A stretch of 64,000 bases of DNA from Achatina immaculata (Eukaryota > Mollusca > Gastropoda > Stylommatophora > Achatinidae), in assembly GCA_009760885.1 (NCBI GenBank), contig CM019718.1, positions 23,747,133 through 23,811,132 on the forward strand, given 5' to 3'. A program made the translations under genes and the position numbers. This document shows positions 1-9,300 of this stretch, piece by piece. Within the stretch, counting starts at the first letter, position 1. Each line of letters starts with the position of its first letter. Below the pieces are notes generated by a model. It worked only from the letters and a program-made list of their open reading frames with translations, did not search any database and had not been told where the DNA came from.

Positions 1-722
1 ACATTTATCTATTCTACCAACCTTTAGACCCTCTGCCCCCTACTACATTTATCTGTTCTACCAAGCTTTAGACCCTCTGCCTCCTACTACATTTATCTGT
101 TCTACCAAGCTTTAGACCCTCTGCCTCCTACTACATTTATCTGTTCTACCAAGCTTTAGACCCTCTGACCCCTACTACATTTATCTGTTCTACCAAGCTT
201 TAGACCCTCTGCCCCCTACTACATTTATCTGTTCTACCAAGCTTTAGACCCTCTGCCCCCTACTACATTTATCTGTTCTACCAAGCTTTAGACCCTCTGC
301 CTCCTACTACATTTATCTATTCTACCAACCTTTAGACCCTCTGCCTCAGACTACATTTATCTATTCTACCAACCTTTAGACCCTCTGCCCCCTACTACAT
401 TTATCTATTGTACCAAACTTTAGACCCTCTGCCTCTTACTACATTTATCTATTCTACCAACCTTTAGACCCTCTGCCTCTTACTACATTTATCTATTCTA
501 CCAACCTTTAGACCCTCTGCCTCCTACTACATTTATCTATTCTACCAAGCTTTAGACCCTCTGCCTCCTACTACATGTATCTATTCTACCAAGCTTTAGA
601 CCCTCTGCCGCCTACTACATTTATCTATTCTACCAACCTTTAGACCCTCTGCCTCAGACTACATTTATCTATTCTACCAACCTTTAGACTCTCTGCCGCC
701 TGCTACATTTATCTATTCTTCC
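1..722. repeat. 44-bp minisatellite, about 16 copies
   Basis: The unit contains ACATTTATCT..TTCTACCAA..TTTAGACCCTCTGCC and recurs every 44 bp (starts at 1, 45, 89 and so on). Copies differ by a few substitutions, such as CTGTTC/CTATTC and AAGC/AACC. The array is cut by the left window edge, so its true length is unknown. The period is not a multiple of three and no coding role is seen. Confidence 0.95.
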
Positions 723-879
723 CATCTTGGAACGATCATTGTTTCCCCCTCTCTTTCCTTCTCTCTTTCTCCACATCTTCTTTACTGCCAATCATTCAGA
801 CTGGTATCACTTCCCGATAATCTGGTACAAGTTACAACTAAGTTCTCCTTATTTTTGTTTCTTAAGTGTTTTTTTTTTC

Positions 880-1140
880 ACACGAGTTAATTTAGACCTT
901 CTCTTCTTTTCGTATTTGTTTTATATCATAAGTGTTAATTTAGACCTTCTTTTCTTTTCTTATTTCTTTTATATCATACGTGTTAATTTAGACCTTCTCT
1001 TCTTTTCTTATTTATTTTATATCATACGTGTTAATTTAGACCTTCTCTTCTTTTCTTATTTGTTTTATATCATACGTGTTAATTTAGACCTTCTCTTTTT
1101 TCTTATTTGTTTTATATCATACGTGTTAATTTAGACCTCT
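880..1140 (+). repeat. 48-bp minisatellite with open frame
   Basis: GTTAATTTAGACCTTCT recurs at 886, 934, 982, 1030, 1078 and 1125. The period is 48 bp except the last unit, which is 47. Because 48 is 16 codons, an ATG at 727 gives an open frame to 1134 that repeats VNLDLLFFSYLFYIIR. The hydrophobic repeat is most simply a by-product of a T-rich array. There is no support for a real gene. Confidence 0.9.
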
Positions 1141-1270
1141 TCTTTTCCTATCTTTTCGTCCTGTTATATGTATGAAAGGCTTAAAACGAAACTTAGAAAC
1201 CATGTGCTTCTTAATGAATGAAGGTATTCCTACTTTTTTAGTCTGATACTAGCGCTGCTAGTAAACAGGT

Positions 1271-1298
1271 TCATCATCATCATCATCATCATCATCAT
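1271..1298 (+). repeat. (CAT)n microsatellite
   Basis: About nine CAT units in a row. The 3' tails of family-B retrotransposons in this window are also (ATG/TGA)n, so this could be the relic of such a tail, but no family-B coding sequence adjoins it. Confidence 0.9.
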
Positions 1299-1768
1299 AA
1301 TGTGTACGGTCAACCGCGCAGAGCCGCGCCGAGCTGCTGTTGCGCAGGCCGACCGTCCTTTTGGCGAAAAAATGCTCTCGAGTTCCGTGCGTGGAGAGAA
1401 AGGCTTTCGCTCCATTCCCGGAGTTAAGGTGTTTCGCTGCAGAAGCGAGTGGTTTGTCTGTCGAGCGAAACCTATAAAAGGGTAGCCAGCCAAGTTCATG
1501 CTAACGGTGTACTACGGTTTTATCGACCGATGGTCTCGATATTGGCCCATCTCTCGCAAAGATATCCGGTCTGCAGTATGTAATGTGCGTTGGTTGTGGG
1601 TGCCGCGCTTTCTTCTCCTTCGTTAGGGCAGAGAGAGCTGACCGCCGCCGGTTAAAGGAAATGAAACGCTGCCGGGGTCGAAAGGGATCGGCTCTGAGCA
1701 GAGCGTTGTCTCTCTTGTCCTGCGTCGGTGTGTCGGCATATATACTACTAAGGTTCGGGGAAGAAAGC
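1299..1768 (+). other. GC-rich unit upstream of 18S-like motif
   Basis: This stretch is visibly richer in G+C than its AT-rich surroundings. It has a TATA-like CCTATAAAAGGG at about 1470-1481 and ends at a motif matching the 5' terminus of 18S rRNA. Two readings are possible. It may be the end of an rDNA external transcribed spacer carried here with the 18S start, or the promoter-bearing 5' region of a mobile element that took up the 18S start. Short open frames on both strands (1300-1485 plus, 1230-1499 minus, 1583-1852 plus) have no recognisable domains. Confidence 0.4.
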
Positions 1769-1789
1769 TATCTGGTTGATCCTGCCAGT
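1769..1789 (+). rRNA. 18S rRNA 5'-terminal fragment (~21 nt)
   Basis: CTGGTTGATCCTGCCAGT is the nearly universal 5' end of eukaryotic 18S rRNA. With the preceding TAT (normally TAC), about 20 of 21 positions match. After position 1789 the sequence (CGCTGCTGGCGAG) departs completely from 18S (expected AGTCATATGC). It cannot be a functional rRNA gene. It is either a relic of rDNA interrupted by an insertion or a captured 18S end. Confidence 0.6.
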
Positions 1790-2235
1790 CGCTGCTGGCG
1801 AGATTCTTCAGCTGCCGTGCGTGGAGTGGGGCTCCTCTCGACCAGTGAATAAAAGTGCGATTATGAGTTGCCATGCGGCACTGTGGGAAAAGGTAAAAGA
1901 AAGGGGTAAGTGAAGTAATCAGTAGTTTCGAGGTCATGACTGCTCAAATCACGGCACCTCTGCTCTGGAGGTCGGCCACGTCCCATGTACATTCATACCG
2001 GGCGAATTGCCTGAGAAGCTGCTGGTGAGACTCTTCGGATGCCTTGCATGGAGTTAAACTCCTCCTGGCCAATGAAGAAAATGAAGAAAAACAATCAGGG
2101 TTGCCGTGCGGCGCCGATGTGAAAAGGTGATGGAAAGATAAAGTGAAACTTAATCGGTATGTCCAGTAGTATCGCGGCGACAGCTACTCATACCACGGCA
2201 CCTCTGCTCTAGAGGCCGGCCACGTCCATTCTACA
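1790..2235 (+). repeat. two diverged ~215-bp direct repeats
   Basis: Segments 1791-2000 and about 2020-2235 align. Both contain GCTGCTGG.GAGA.TCTTC, then a GTGGAG-like motif, ACTCCTC..G.CCA.TGAA, TTGCCGTGCGGC (or similar), AAAAGGT and CACGGCACCTCTGCTCT.GAGG, ending in GGCCACGTCC. The divergence is substantial, so the duplication is old. Tandem repeats like these are typical of the 5' regions of non-LTR retrotransposons, which is my tentative reading. No coding sequence follows. Confidence 0.65.
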
Positions 2236-2870
2236 CCCATACTGGTGAAATATGCCTAAACCGGCTTAAACCAGGGGTGAAACTTACTAGTGGTGAGGAT
2301 TCGTCCTCCTGGACAAAAGCTCCGTCCTGGTCACAACTAGGAAGGATAGCGGCCACGACCACAAAATGCTGAAGTCGGAGACACTGGACTAGTCCAGTCT
2401 AGATAGGCAACCACCTTTCACCTGGCAGGGATGTATGCGTATCCTAATCACGCTGAGGTTTTCCGGCGGGTATACACGGGTATCCCAAAACACGTCGAGA
2501 TCTTCCGGTGAGAAAGTCCAACTCTGGCCTGGGTGGACTACCACCTCTCACCCAGCGGGGATATACTCATATCCAAACCACGTCGAGGTTTTCCAGTGAC
2601 TAAGTCCAATTCTGGATTAAACTGGTGCAACGAAAACCACAGTGTTACGCAATCCCGCTTCTGAGACCCACCAAGAATACAGGCTCAAGCCCTGCGATAC
2701 TCTGAACCTCCTGTGATCCTCTTGGGGATCTCGTGTGGTCCTTTCGGAGACCACACGGGGGCCACGGGACCTATTGAGGATTACAGGAGTAAATTCAGTA
2801 GTATCACGGGGCGGTCTTGGTGGTAGAAGCGAACGAAGAAGAATAAGAAGAAGATCATCTGTATGGGGCA
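2236..2870 (+). repeat. GC-rich tract with internal repeat and nested hairpin
   Basis: A motif of the form GGGATAT.CTCATATCC..ACCACG..GAGGTTTTCC occurs near 2429-2466 and again near 2560-2597, with a weaker copy between them near 2470-2505. Further on, 2708-2721 pairs with 2776-2789 (13 of 14 bases) and, inside it, 2732-2740 pairs perfectly with 2749-2757 around an 8-nt loop. It could be structured 5'UTR RNA of the same unit that starts near 1300. No protein is recognised; the small minus-strand frame 2617-2871 is probably incidental. Confidence 0.5.
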
Positions 2871-3618
2871 TAAGACATTAACAAAGTTTCATCAGCCAAT
2901 CTTGTCTTGGGCATGATGAGATATCCCAAACCATGTCTTTCCCGCCTCCTTCAGTGTTTCCCGTATTGTACGCCTCTATGTCTCCAATGGCCTGCCCCTC
3001 TTTCTCTTCTCTTGAAGTGTCCAAATCAAGGCAGTATAGGGGGTAACTTAGTAACAGGTTAAACCTATTTAACTACCTGGTTTCTCCCTGTTCCCCATGG
3101 TGGTGGAGTCTTATGAAAAGCTCACTTTTTTTTTGTTCGTCCAATGTCATGATTTAAGTTAAACTGCTGTAGTAAGGCGGGCACACTGACAGTGTTCCAA
3201 CGTCTTCACATCGTCGACCGCCAAGAACAGTAGTTCAAGGGAACCCAAACAACATCAGATCAAATGCCCACCATCCATTTTATGCAGTTTTATGAAGGTA
3301 TAAAAGCTACTGAAGACCTTTTCTAGAAATGGCAAATCAGGCTAAAAGAGGGGTATGAGGTAAAGGGAGAGAGAGAGAATATTTTCTGAAGACTTAACAC
3401 CGAAACAAAGTAAAAGAAAGATAATAGCAACAGACAGATATAAAAAAGAAGAGCCGGCAAGTCGACATCGCTCGGCTAAAGGAAAACTATAAAAAAATTA
3501 ATTGAAAATTTTGGTTACGTTCGAATGAACTTTTAGTTTAAATCATTAGTTTTTACTTTTCAGATGTAAACATTAAAATAACTTTCAGAATGAAACTACA
3601 CCGGCCTATGGGTACTTA
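2871..3618. other. no recognisable feature
   Basis: I see no coding, RNA or repeat structure here beyond AT-rich sequence and a short purine run near 3370. Confidence 0.6.
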
Positions 3619-3901
3619 TCCATCCATCCATCCATCCATCCATCCATCCATCCATCCATCCATCCATCAATCCATCAATCCATTCATCCATCCATCCATC
3701 AATCCATCCATCCATCAATCCATCCATCAATCCATCCATCAATCCATCAATCCATCCATCCATCCATCCATCAATCCATCCATCCATCCATCCATCCATC
3801 AATCCATCCATCAATCCATCCATCCATCAATCCATCCATCAATCCATCCATCCATCCATCCATCAATCCATCCATCCATCCATCCATCCATCCATCCATC
3901 C
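3619..3901. repeat. (CATC)n tetranucleotide array with CAATC variants
   Basis: About 280 bp of CATC repeats mixed with ATCAATC variants, open in several frames on both strands (plus strand reads PSIH). The open frames are a property of the repeat and not evidence for a gene. Confidence 0.97.
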
Positions 3902-4432
3902 GCGGCGGTTAAAGAAAAAGGGGCAGTAGAAGAAATGGGGACAGTAGAAGAATAGGGAGCAGTAGAAGAATAGGGAGCAGTAGAAGAATAGGGAGCAGTA
4001 GAAGAAAAGGGAGCAGTGGAAGAAAAGGGGGCAGTAGAAGAATAGGGAGCAGTAGAAGAATAGGGAGCAGTAGAAGAAAAGGGAGCAGTAGAAGAATAGG
4101 GAGCAGTAGAAGAAAAGGGAGCAGTAGAAGAAAAGGGAGCAGTAGAAGAATAGGGAGCAGTAGAAGAATATGGAGCAGTAGAAGAAAAGGGAGCAGTAGA
4201 AGAAAAGGGGGCAGTAGAAGAAAAGGGAGCAGTAGAAGAAAAGGGGGCAGTAGAAGAAAAGGGAGCAGTAGAAGAAAAGGGGGCAGTAGAAGAAAAGGGA
4301 GCAGTGGAAGAAAACTGGGCAGTAGAAGAATAGGGAGCAGTAGAAGAAAAGGGGGCAGTAGAAGAATAGGGAGCAGTAGAAGAAAAGGGAGCAGTAGGAG
4401 AATAGGGAGCAGTGGAAGAAAAGTCGACAGTA
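3902..4432. repeat. 18-bp minisatellite, about 29 copies
   Basis: The unit is AGCAGTAGAAGAAAAGGG with variants AATAGGG, GGGGGC and AGTGGA. The period is 18 bp (six codons), so long minus-strand frames stay open (STAPFS-type and FFYCSL-type repeats, 3811-4458 and 3863-4492). It directly abuts the CATC array. No domain or signal supports translation. Confidence 0.95.
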
Positions 4433-4995
4433 GAGACCCATGTGAGAAAACGAAGCACCAGGATGGGACAGTAACACGTTCCTTCTTAGCACTTTTTAAA
4501 CTGGTATTGAGAAACTTGTGTCCCTACAAGAAACTCACCCACCACGTTAAAATTTGAGAAAATAATGCAGTAGATGAGTTATAAATGTACTCCTTCATAA
4601 TATTAAATAAACTGGTTTGCTAGCTGAAGTTTTAGTTCTACAATGCAGATATTAGTTTAATTAGGCATTGTAAATGGGGGGGGGGGGGCGTGTTGAAGAT
4701 GTGACCTGCGAGAAGCGAGAAAAGGCGGCGGCAAGGATGGGGAAAACTGGATTAAGGAAATATAATCAACAAGGATTACAGAGTAACTGTGCTGGAGAAT
4801 CAGTAATCTCACAAGCCGGTGCTAACATGGAATAAATATTATTACTTACATGTATTTTAAACGTTTATATAAAATTTTTGGTCACAGAATGTGCACGTAA
4901 CAATAAACATATAGCATGTATGCAATGTTTGTTCACGTCTTGTGGCTCTGGAACCGCCATAGTTTATCGTTTGTGATTCCTACGTTAAGGAAGTT
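4433..4995. other. non-coding spacer with G run
   Basis: No gene recognised. It contains a poly-G run at about 4676-4688 and otherwise AT-rich unique-looking sequence up to the start of the tandem duplication. Confidence 0.6.
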
Positions 4996-4996
4996 T

Positions 4997-6712
4997 GGCC
5001 GCCTGTGATCTACAGCGTTGTTTTGAAATTATCAGACCTAACTATTTCCAAGGTATTTTTTTTCCCTCCTCTTTCTCTCTATAATTGTCATTTACGACCT
5101 TTGGTTTGCGCTAAAGGAGCAGATTTCCATTACCTGAGATCCTTTTGGACCAGAACTAAATAGTGCTAAGAGAAGCAAATAAAGAATGACAATAGATCCC
5201 ATTAAAACACGCGGAGAAAAACAGAAATGGCAAAACAAAGTAGAAGAGTGACAAATGTTGGAAGAGAAAATCTGTTCTGGATATTCGACTGTCTTCCTAT
5301 TGTTTTTTTCTTCTGAAGATCGTGCAGAGTGTCAATTTACCTCTTGTTATGGAAACATTGACAAAAGCTGCGTTTATTTAGACCGCAGATAAAGCCGTTA
5401 TGTCGTGACTGTTCGCAGTAGCTGTTGCAGTTAAGGTAATTTTCCAGAATTAGGTCTTTGTGAAGTGACGGAGATTTTTGCGCTAAGAGGTTTTGTTGGT
5501 TGTATTCTGCTGTGCCAGCCAATGAACACAAGATACAGCTTTAAAATGGCAAATATTGCCTAACTGCACGAAACTAGAGCTCTAGAGGTAACCATACAAC
5601 AGTCTATCTAGAATTAGGATTATTTCTTTTATCCATTTTTTAGACGGGTATTTTTTTTTTCTTACTTTGTTACACTTTCGGTTATAAGTTCAAGCGTGGA
5701 TCATAAATACAAGAACTAATTTCACGCGAATAACTTCTGTCTGTCAGTACACCAGGAAAAGTGATCAGATACTCCTGTGTAACACATTCTCAGTGCTGAA
5801 ATGCTACTGTAAGGAGCACAGCCAAAAGTCGGAAGGCCGGCAGGCCACATTGGCTGTGAACACTATTTAGAATAACAGTCTTGTAAAAATATTTTCTCGT
5901 CAGCTTTAGATTTATGATCAGTGGGAGAGCCATCGTTTTGTATATTTGGAACTTGTTGTTTTTTTATATTGCGTATATACGGTGTTATTGTGCTCTGCAA
6001 TGATTATGTTGTAAGTATATGTGACATGTTATTGTAAGCATCCCCGAACTCACTAGTTTGGTTGTGTATGGATTTATATTAAATAATAAATCATACTAAG
6101 CTGGTTGTGTAGAACCTCAATATTATTATGTATGTCAGTACAATATCAGCATGTGTGTAATATATATAAACACCATCACAATTCATAATACTGTACAACA
6201 CCATCACAACTCATAATATTGTACAACCCTGCAATACATACCTATGGGCCCACAAAGCGCATATATTAGCATATGTACAAAACATTCTATAATAATAAAC
6301 TCATACACAATCAGCCTAATGAGTTCGGGGGTGCTCGATGGGGTCATAACCGACAACACCATATCACATATACTTACAACATAATCACTGCAGAGCACAA
6401 TAACATTGTATATATAGGCAATTTCACAAACAACAAGTTTCAAATATAAAACAAAACAAATCGATGATTCGCCAACCAATCACACAACCCGAACTGAAGA
6501 GAAAATATACTGTTCAAAAGAAGAAACGCAACACTGCTGTAGTCGTAATGGACACCAAATTTCAAACTTGTATCAAAATTTTATTTTACGGAATTAATGT
6601 TTCAGTCTTGGCATGAAGAAACTTTAAGACTTTAACAATGAAATGATGTTCAGTAAATTTGGTTTGGACTTTTATTCTTTGCGACTCAGGCCTCCGTTTC
6701 AGTAAGGTGTAT
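4997..6712. repeat. 1716-bp tandem duplication, copy 1
   Basis: This block is repeated immediately downstream with offset 1716 and almost no change. I noticed one 2-bp difference (TATATATAAAC near 6160 against TATATAAAC near 7876). It contains a foldback structure at 5925-6490 and, at its right end (6506-6712), the first ~205 bp of the Tc1 transposon whose remainder lies only after copy 2. The small frames 5337-5531 and 6204-6479 are identical in both copies and have no recognisable domain. Confidence 0.96.
5925..6490. repeat. long imperfect inverted repeat (foldback), copy 1
   Basis: The left arm (about 5925-6110) contains GGAACTTGTTGTTT, TTATTGTGCTCTGCAATGAT, ATGTTGTAAGTATATGTGA and CCCCGAACTCA. 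The right arm (about 6285-6490) carries the reverse complement of each in mirrored order (TGAGTTCGGGG, TCACATATACTTACAACAT, AACAACAAGTTTC). Arms are about 180-200 bp with a roughly 180-bp centre. It could be a foldback-type MITE. The same structure occurs at 7641-8205. Confidence 0.8.
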
Positions 6713-8428
6713 GGCCGCCTGTGATCTACAGCGTTGTTTTGAAATTATCAGACCTAACTATTTCCAAGGTATTTTTTTTCCCTCCTCTTTCTCTCTATAA
6801 TTGTCATTTACGACCTTTGGTTTGCGCTAAAGGAGCAGATTTCCATTACCTGAGATCCTTTTGGACCAGAACTAAATAGTGCTAAGAGAAGCAAATAAAG
6901 AATGACAATAGATCCCATTAAAACACGCGGAGAAAAACAGAAATGGCAAAACAAAGTAGAAGAGTGACAAATGTTGGAAGAGAAAATCTGTTCTGGATAT
7001 TCGACTGTCTTCCTATTGTTTTTTTCTTCTGAAGATCGTGCAGAGTGTCAATTTACCTCTTGTTATGGAAACATTGACAAAAGCTGCGTTTATTTAGACC
7101 GCAGATAAAGCCGTTATGTCGTGACTGTTCGCAGTAGCTGTTGCAGTTAAGGTAATTTTCCAGAATTAGGTCTTTGTGAAGTGACGGAGATTTTTGCGCT
7201 AAGAGGTTTTGTTGGTTGTATTCTGCTGTGCCAGCCAATGAACACAAGATACAGCTTTAAAATGGCAAATATTGCCTAACTGCACGAAACTAGAGCTCTA
7301 GAGGTAACCATACAACAGTCTATCTAGAATTAGGATTATTTCTTTTATCCATTTTTTAGACGGGTATTTTTTTTTTCTTACTTTGTTACACTTTCGGTTA
7401 TAAGTTCAAGCGTGGATCATAAATACAAGAACTAATTTCACGCGAATAACTTCTGTCTGTCAGTACACCAGGAAAAGTGATCAGATACTCCTGTGTAACA
7501 CATTCTCAGTGCTGAAATGCTACTGTAAGGAGCACAGCCAAAAGTCGGAAGGCCGGCAGGCCACATTGGCTGTGAACACTATTTAGAATAACAGTCTTGT
7601 AAAAATATTTTCTCGTCAGCTTTAGATTTATGATCAGTGGGAGAGCCATCGTTTTGTATATTTGGAACTTGTTGTTTTTTTATATTGCGTATATACGGTG
7701 TTATTGTGCTCTGCAATGATTATGTTGTAAGTATATGTGACATGTTATTGTAAGCATCCCCGAACTCACTAGTTTGGTTGTGTATGGATTTATATTAAAT
7801 AATAAATCATACTAAGCTGGTTGTGTAGAACCTCAATATTATTATGTATGTCAGTACAATATCAGCATGTGTGTAATATATAAACACCATCACAATTCAT
7901 AATACTGTACAACACCATCACAACTCATAATATTGTACAACCCTGCAATACATACCTATGGGCCCACAAAGCGCATATATTAGCATATGTACAAAACATT
8001 CTATAATAATAAACTCATACACAATCAGCCTAATGAGTTCGGGGGTGCTCGATGGGGTCATAACCGACAACACCATATCACATATACTTACAACATAATC
8101 ACTGCAGAGCACAATAACATTGTATATATAGGCAATTTCACAAACAACAAGTTTCAAATATAAAACAAAACAAATCGATGATTCGCCAACCAATCACACA
8201 ACCCGAACTGAAGAGAAAATATACTGTTCAAAAGAAGAAACGCAACACTGCTGTAGTCGTAATGGACACCAAATTTCAAACTTGTATCAAAATTTTATTT
8301 TACGGAATTAATGTTTCAGTCTTGGCATGAAGAAACTTTAAGACTTTAACAATGAAATGATGTTCAGTAAATTTGGTTTGGACTTTTATTCTTTGCGACT
8401 CAGGCCTCCGTTTCAGTAAGGTGTATGG
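6713..8428. repeat. 1716-bp tandem duplication, copy 2
   Basis: Nearly identical to 4997-6712. The two copies join at a shared TGGCC: copy 1 starts after TTTGGCC context at 4994-5000, and the junction reads TATGGCC at 6710-6716, like the same Tc1 point at 8424-8430. Near identity means either a young duplication or an assembly artefact. Reads spanning the 6.7-kb junction would decide. Confidence 0.95.
7641..8205. repeat. long imperfect inverted repeat (foldback), copy 2
   Basis: This is the second copy of the foldback at 5925-6490, carried within the tandem duplication. Its right arm ends about 15 bp before the left terminus of the Tc1 element at 8222. Confidence 0.8.
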
Positions 8429-8706
8429 CCTCCCCTGGCCTGTATCAGATAACGACATCTCCTTGACGTGGATCAGATTATCCGTTTGATCTGTTGTGGG
8501 ATGGCAGCCCACTCTTCCCGCAGTGCAAGAGACAACCGTCGGAGATTGCTTGGTGCCATATCTCGCTGGTGGACTTGTCTGTTGAGTTCATCCCATAAGT
8601 GTTCTATTGGGTTCATGTCTGATGACATGGATGGCCACAGAATGGTCTGGACATTGTTGTCAGCGAAGAACTGGGTAGTGAGTTGTGCCACATGCGTTCA
8701 AGCGTT

Positions 8707-8865
8707 CATTCATTCATTCATTTGCATGTCCCTTGCGGAACTTTGCCTCCCAAACAGCACTCCTGTAGGCCTCTCGGTTGTGAGCAAGATGGCCTGCTGC
8801 TGTTGCATCCATTTCCAGATCGTCAACGATGTCTTGCAGCCATCTTCGTCTTGGTCTTCCTCTTT
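8707..8865 (-). mobile_element. family-A retroposon fragment inserted in Tc1
   Basis: The 10-bp sequence TTCAAGCGTT flanks this ~159-bp insert at 8697-8706 and 8866-8875, a clear target-site duplication. The insert is the extreme 3' end of a family-A non-LTR element in minus orientation. A GAAT-type tail is on the left, then the C-terminal codons (KFRKGHANE in related copies). Removing the insert plus one TSD copy restores the Tc1 reading QQDNA..HVAQL, so insertion followed transposon arrival. Confidence 0.93.
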
Positions 8866-8901
8866 TTCAAGCGTTATCCTGCTGACAAATCGACCCTGGT
8901 G

Positions 8902-9300
8902 CAGGCAGAAGTGAAAGGAAGTGAGGACGAAGAATTTCAGCGACTTATCGTTGGGCATTCAGGCAGAAGAAAGGAAGTGAGGACGAAGAATTTCAGCGAC
9001 TTATCGTTGGGCATTCAGGCAGAAGAAAGGAAGTGAGGACGAAGAATTTCAGCGACTTATCGTTGGGCATTCAGGCAGAAGAAAGGAAGTGAGGACGAAG
9101 AATTTCAGCGACTTATCGTTGGGCATTCAGGCAGAAGAAAGGAAGTGAGGACGAAGAATTTCAGCGACTTATCGTTGGGCATTCAGGCAGAAGTGAAAGG
9201 AAGTGAGGACGAAGAATTTCAGCGACTTATCGTTGGGCATTCAGGCAGAAGTGAAAGGAAGTGAGGACGAAGAATTTCAGCGACTTATCGTTGGGCATTC
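8902..9300 (-). repeat. 56-58-bp minisatellite derived from transposase coding sequence
   Basis: GGGCATTCAGGCAGAAG recurs with spacings 56, 56, 56, 56, 58 and 58, about seven copies. Read on the minus strand, one unit encodes LNAQR, a stop, VAEILRPHF. This is the segment Tc1 transposases carry just before the QQDNARPH motif, and it lies in the right place: the array is flanked by FMGRSDLV on one side and PGSICQQDNA on the other. The array therefore arose by tandem amplification of the gene itself. Neither 56 nor 58 keeps the frame. Confidence 0.9.

Noticed and set aside
1..722. Possible CRISPR-like regular repeat
   Set aside because: Units are contiguous with no variable spacers, and the sequence context is eukaryotic.
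727..1134. 135-codon frame with a hydrophobic 16-residue repeat
   Set aside because: It is the in-frame reading of a 48-bp minisatellite. There is no other support for a membrane protein.
3811..4492. Two ~210-codon minus-strand frames (STAPFS and FFYCSL repeats)
   Set aside because: Overlapping frames on the same strand are both open because the 18-bp period is a multiple of three.
5337..5531. 64-codon minus frame conserved perfectly at 7053-7247
   Set aside because: Identity is explained by the recent tandem duplication, so it is not evidence of selection.
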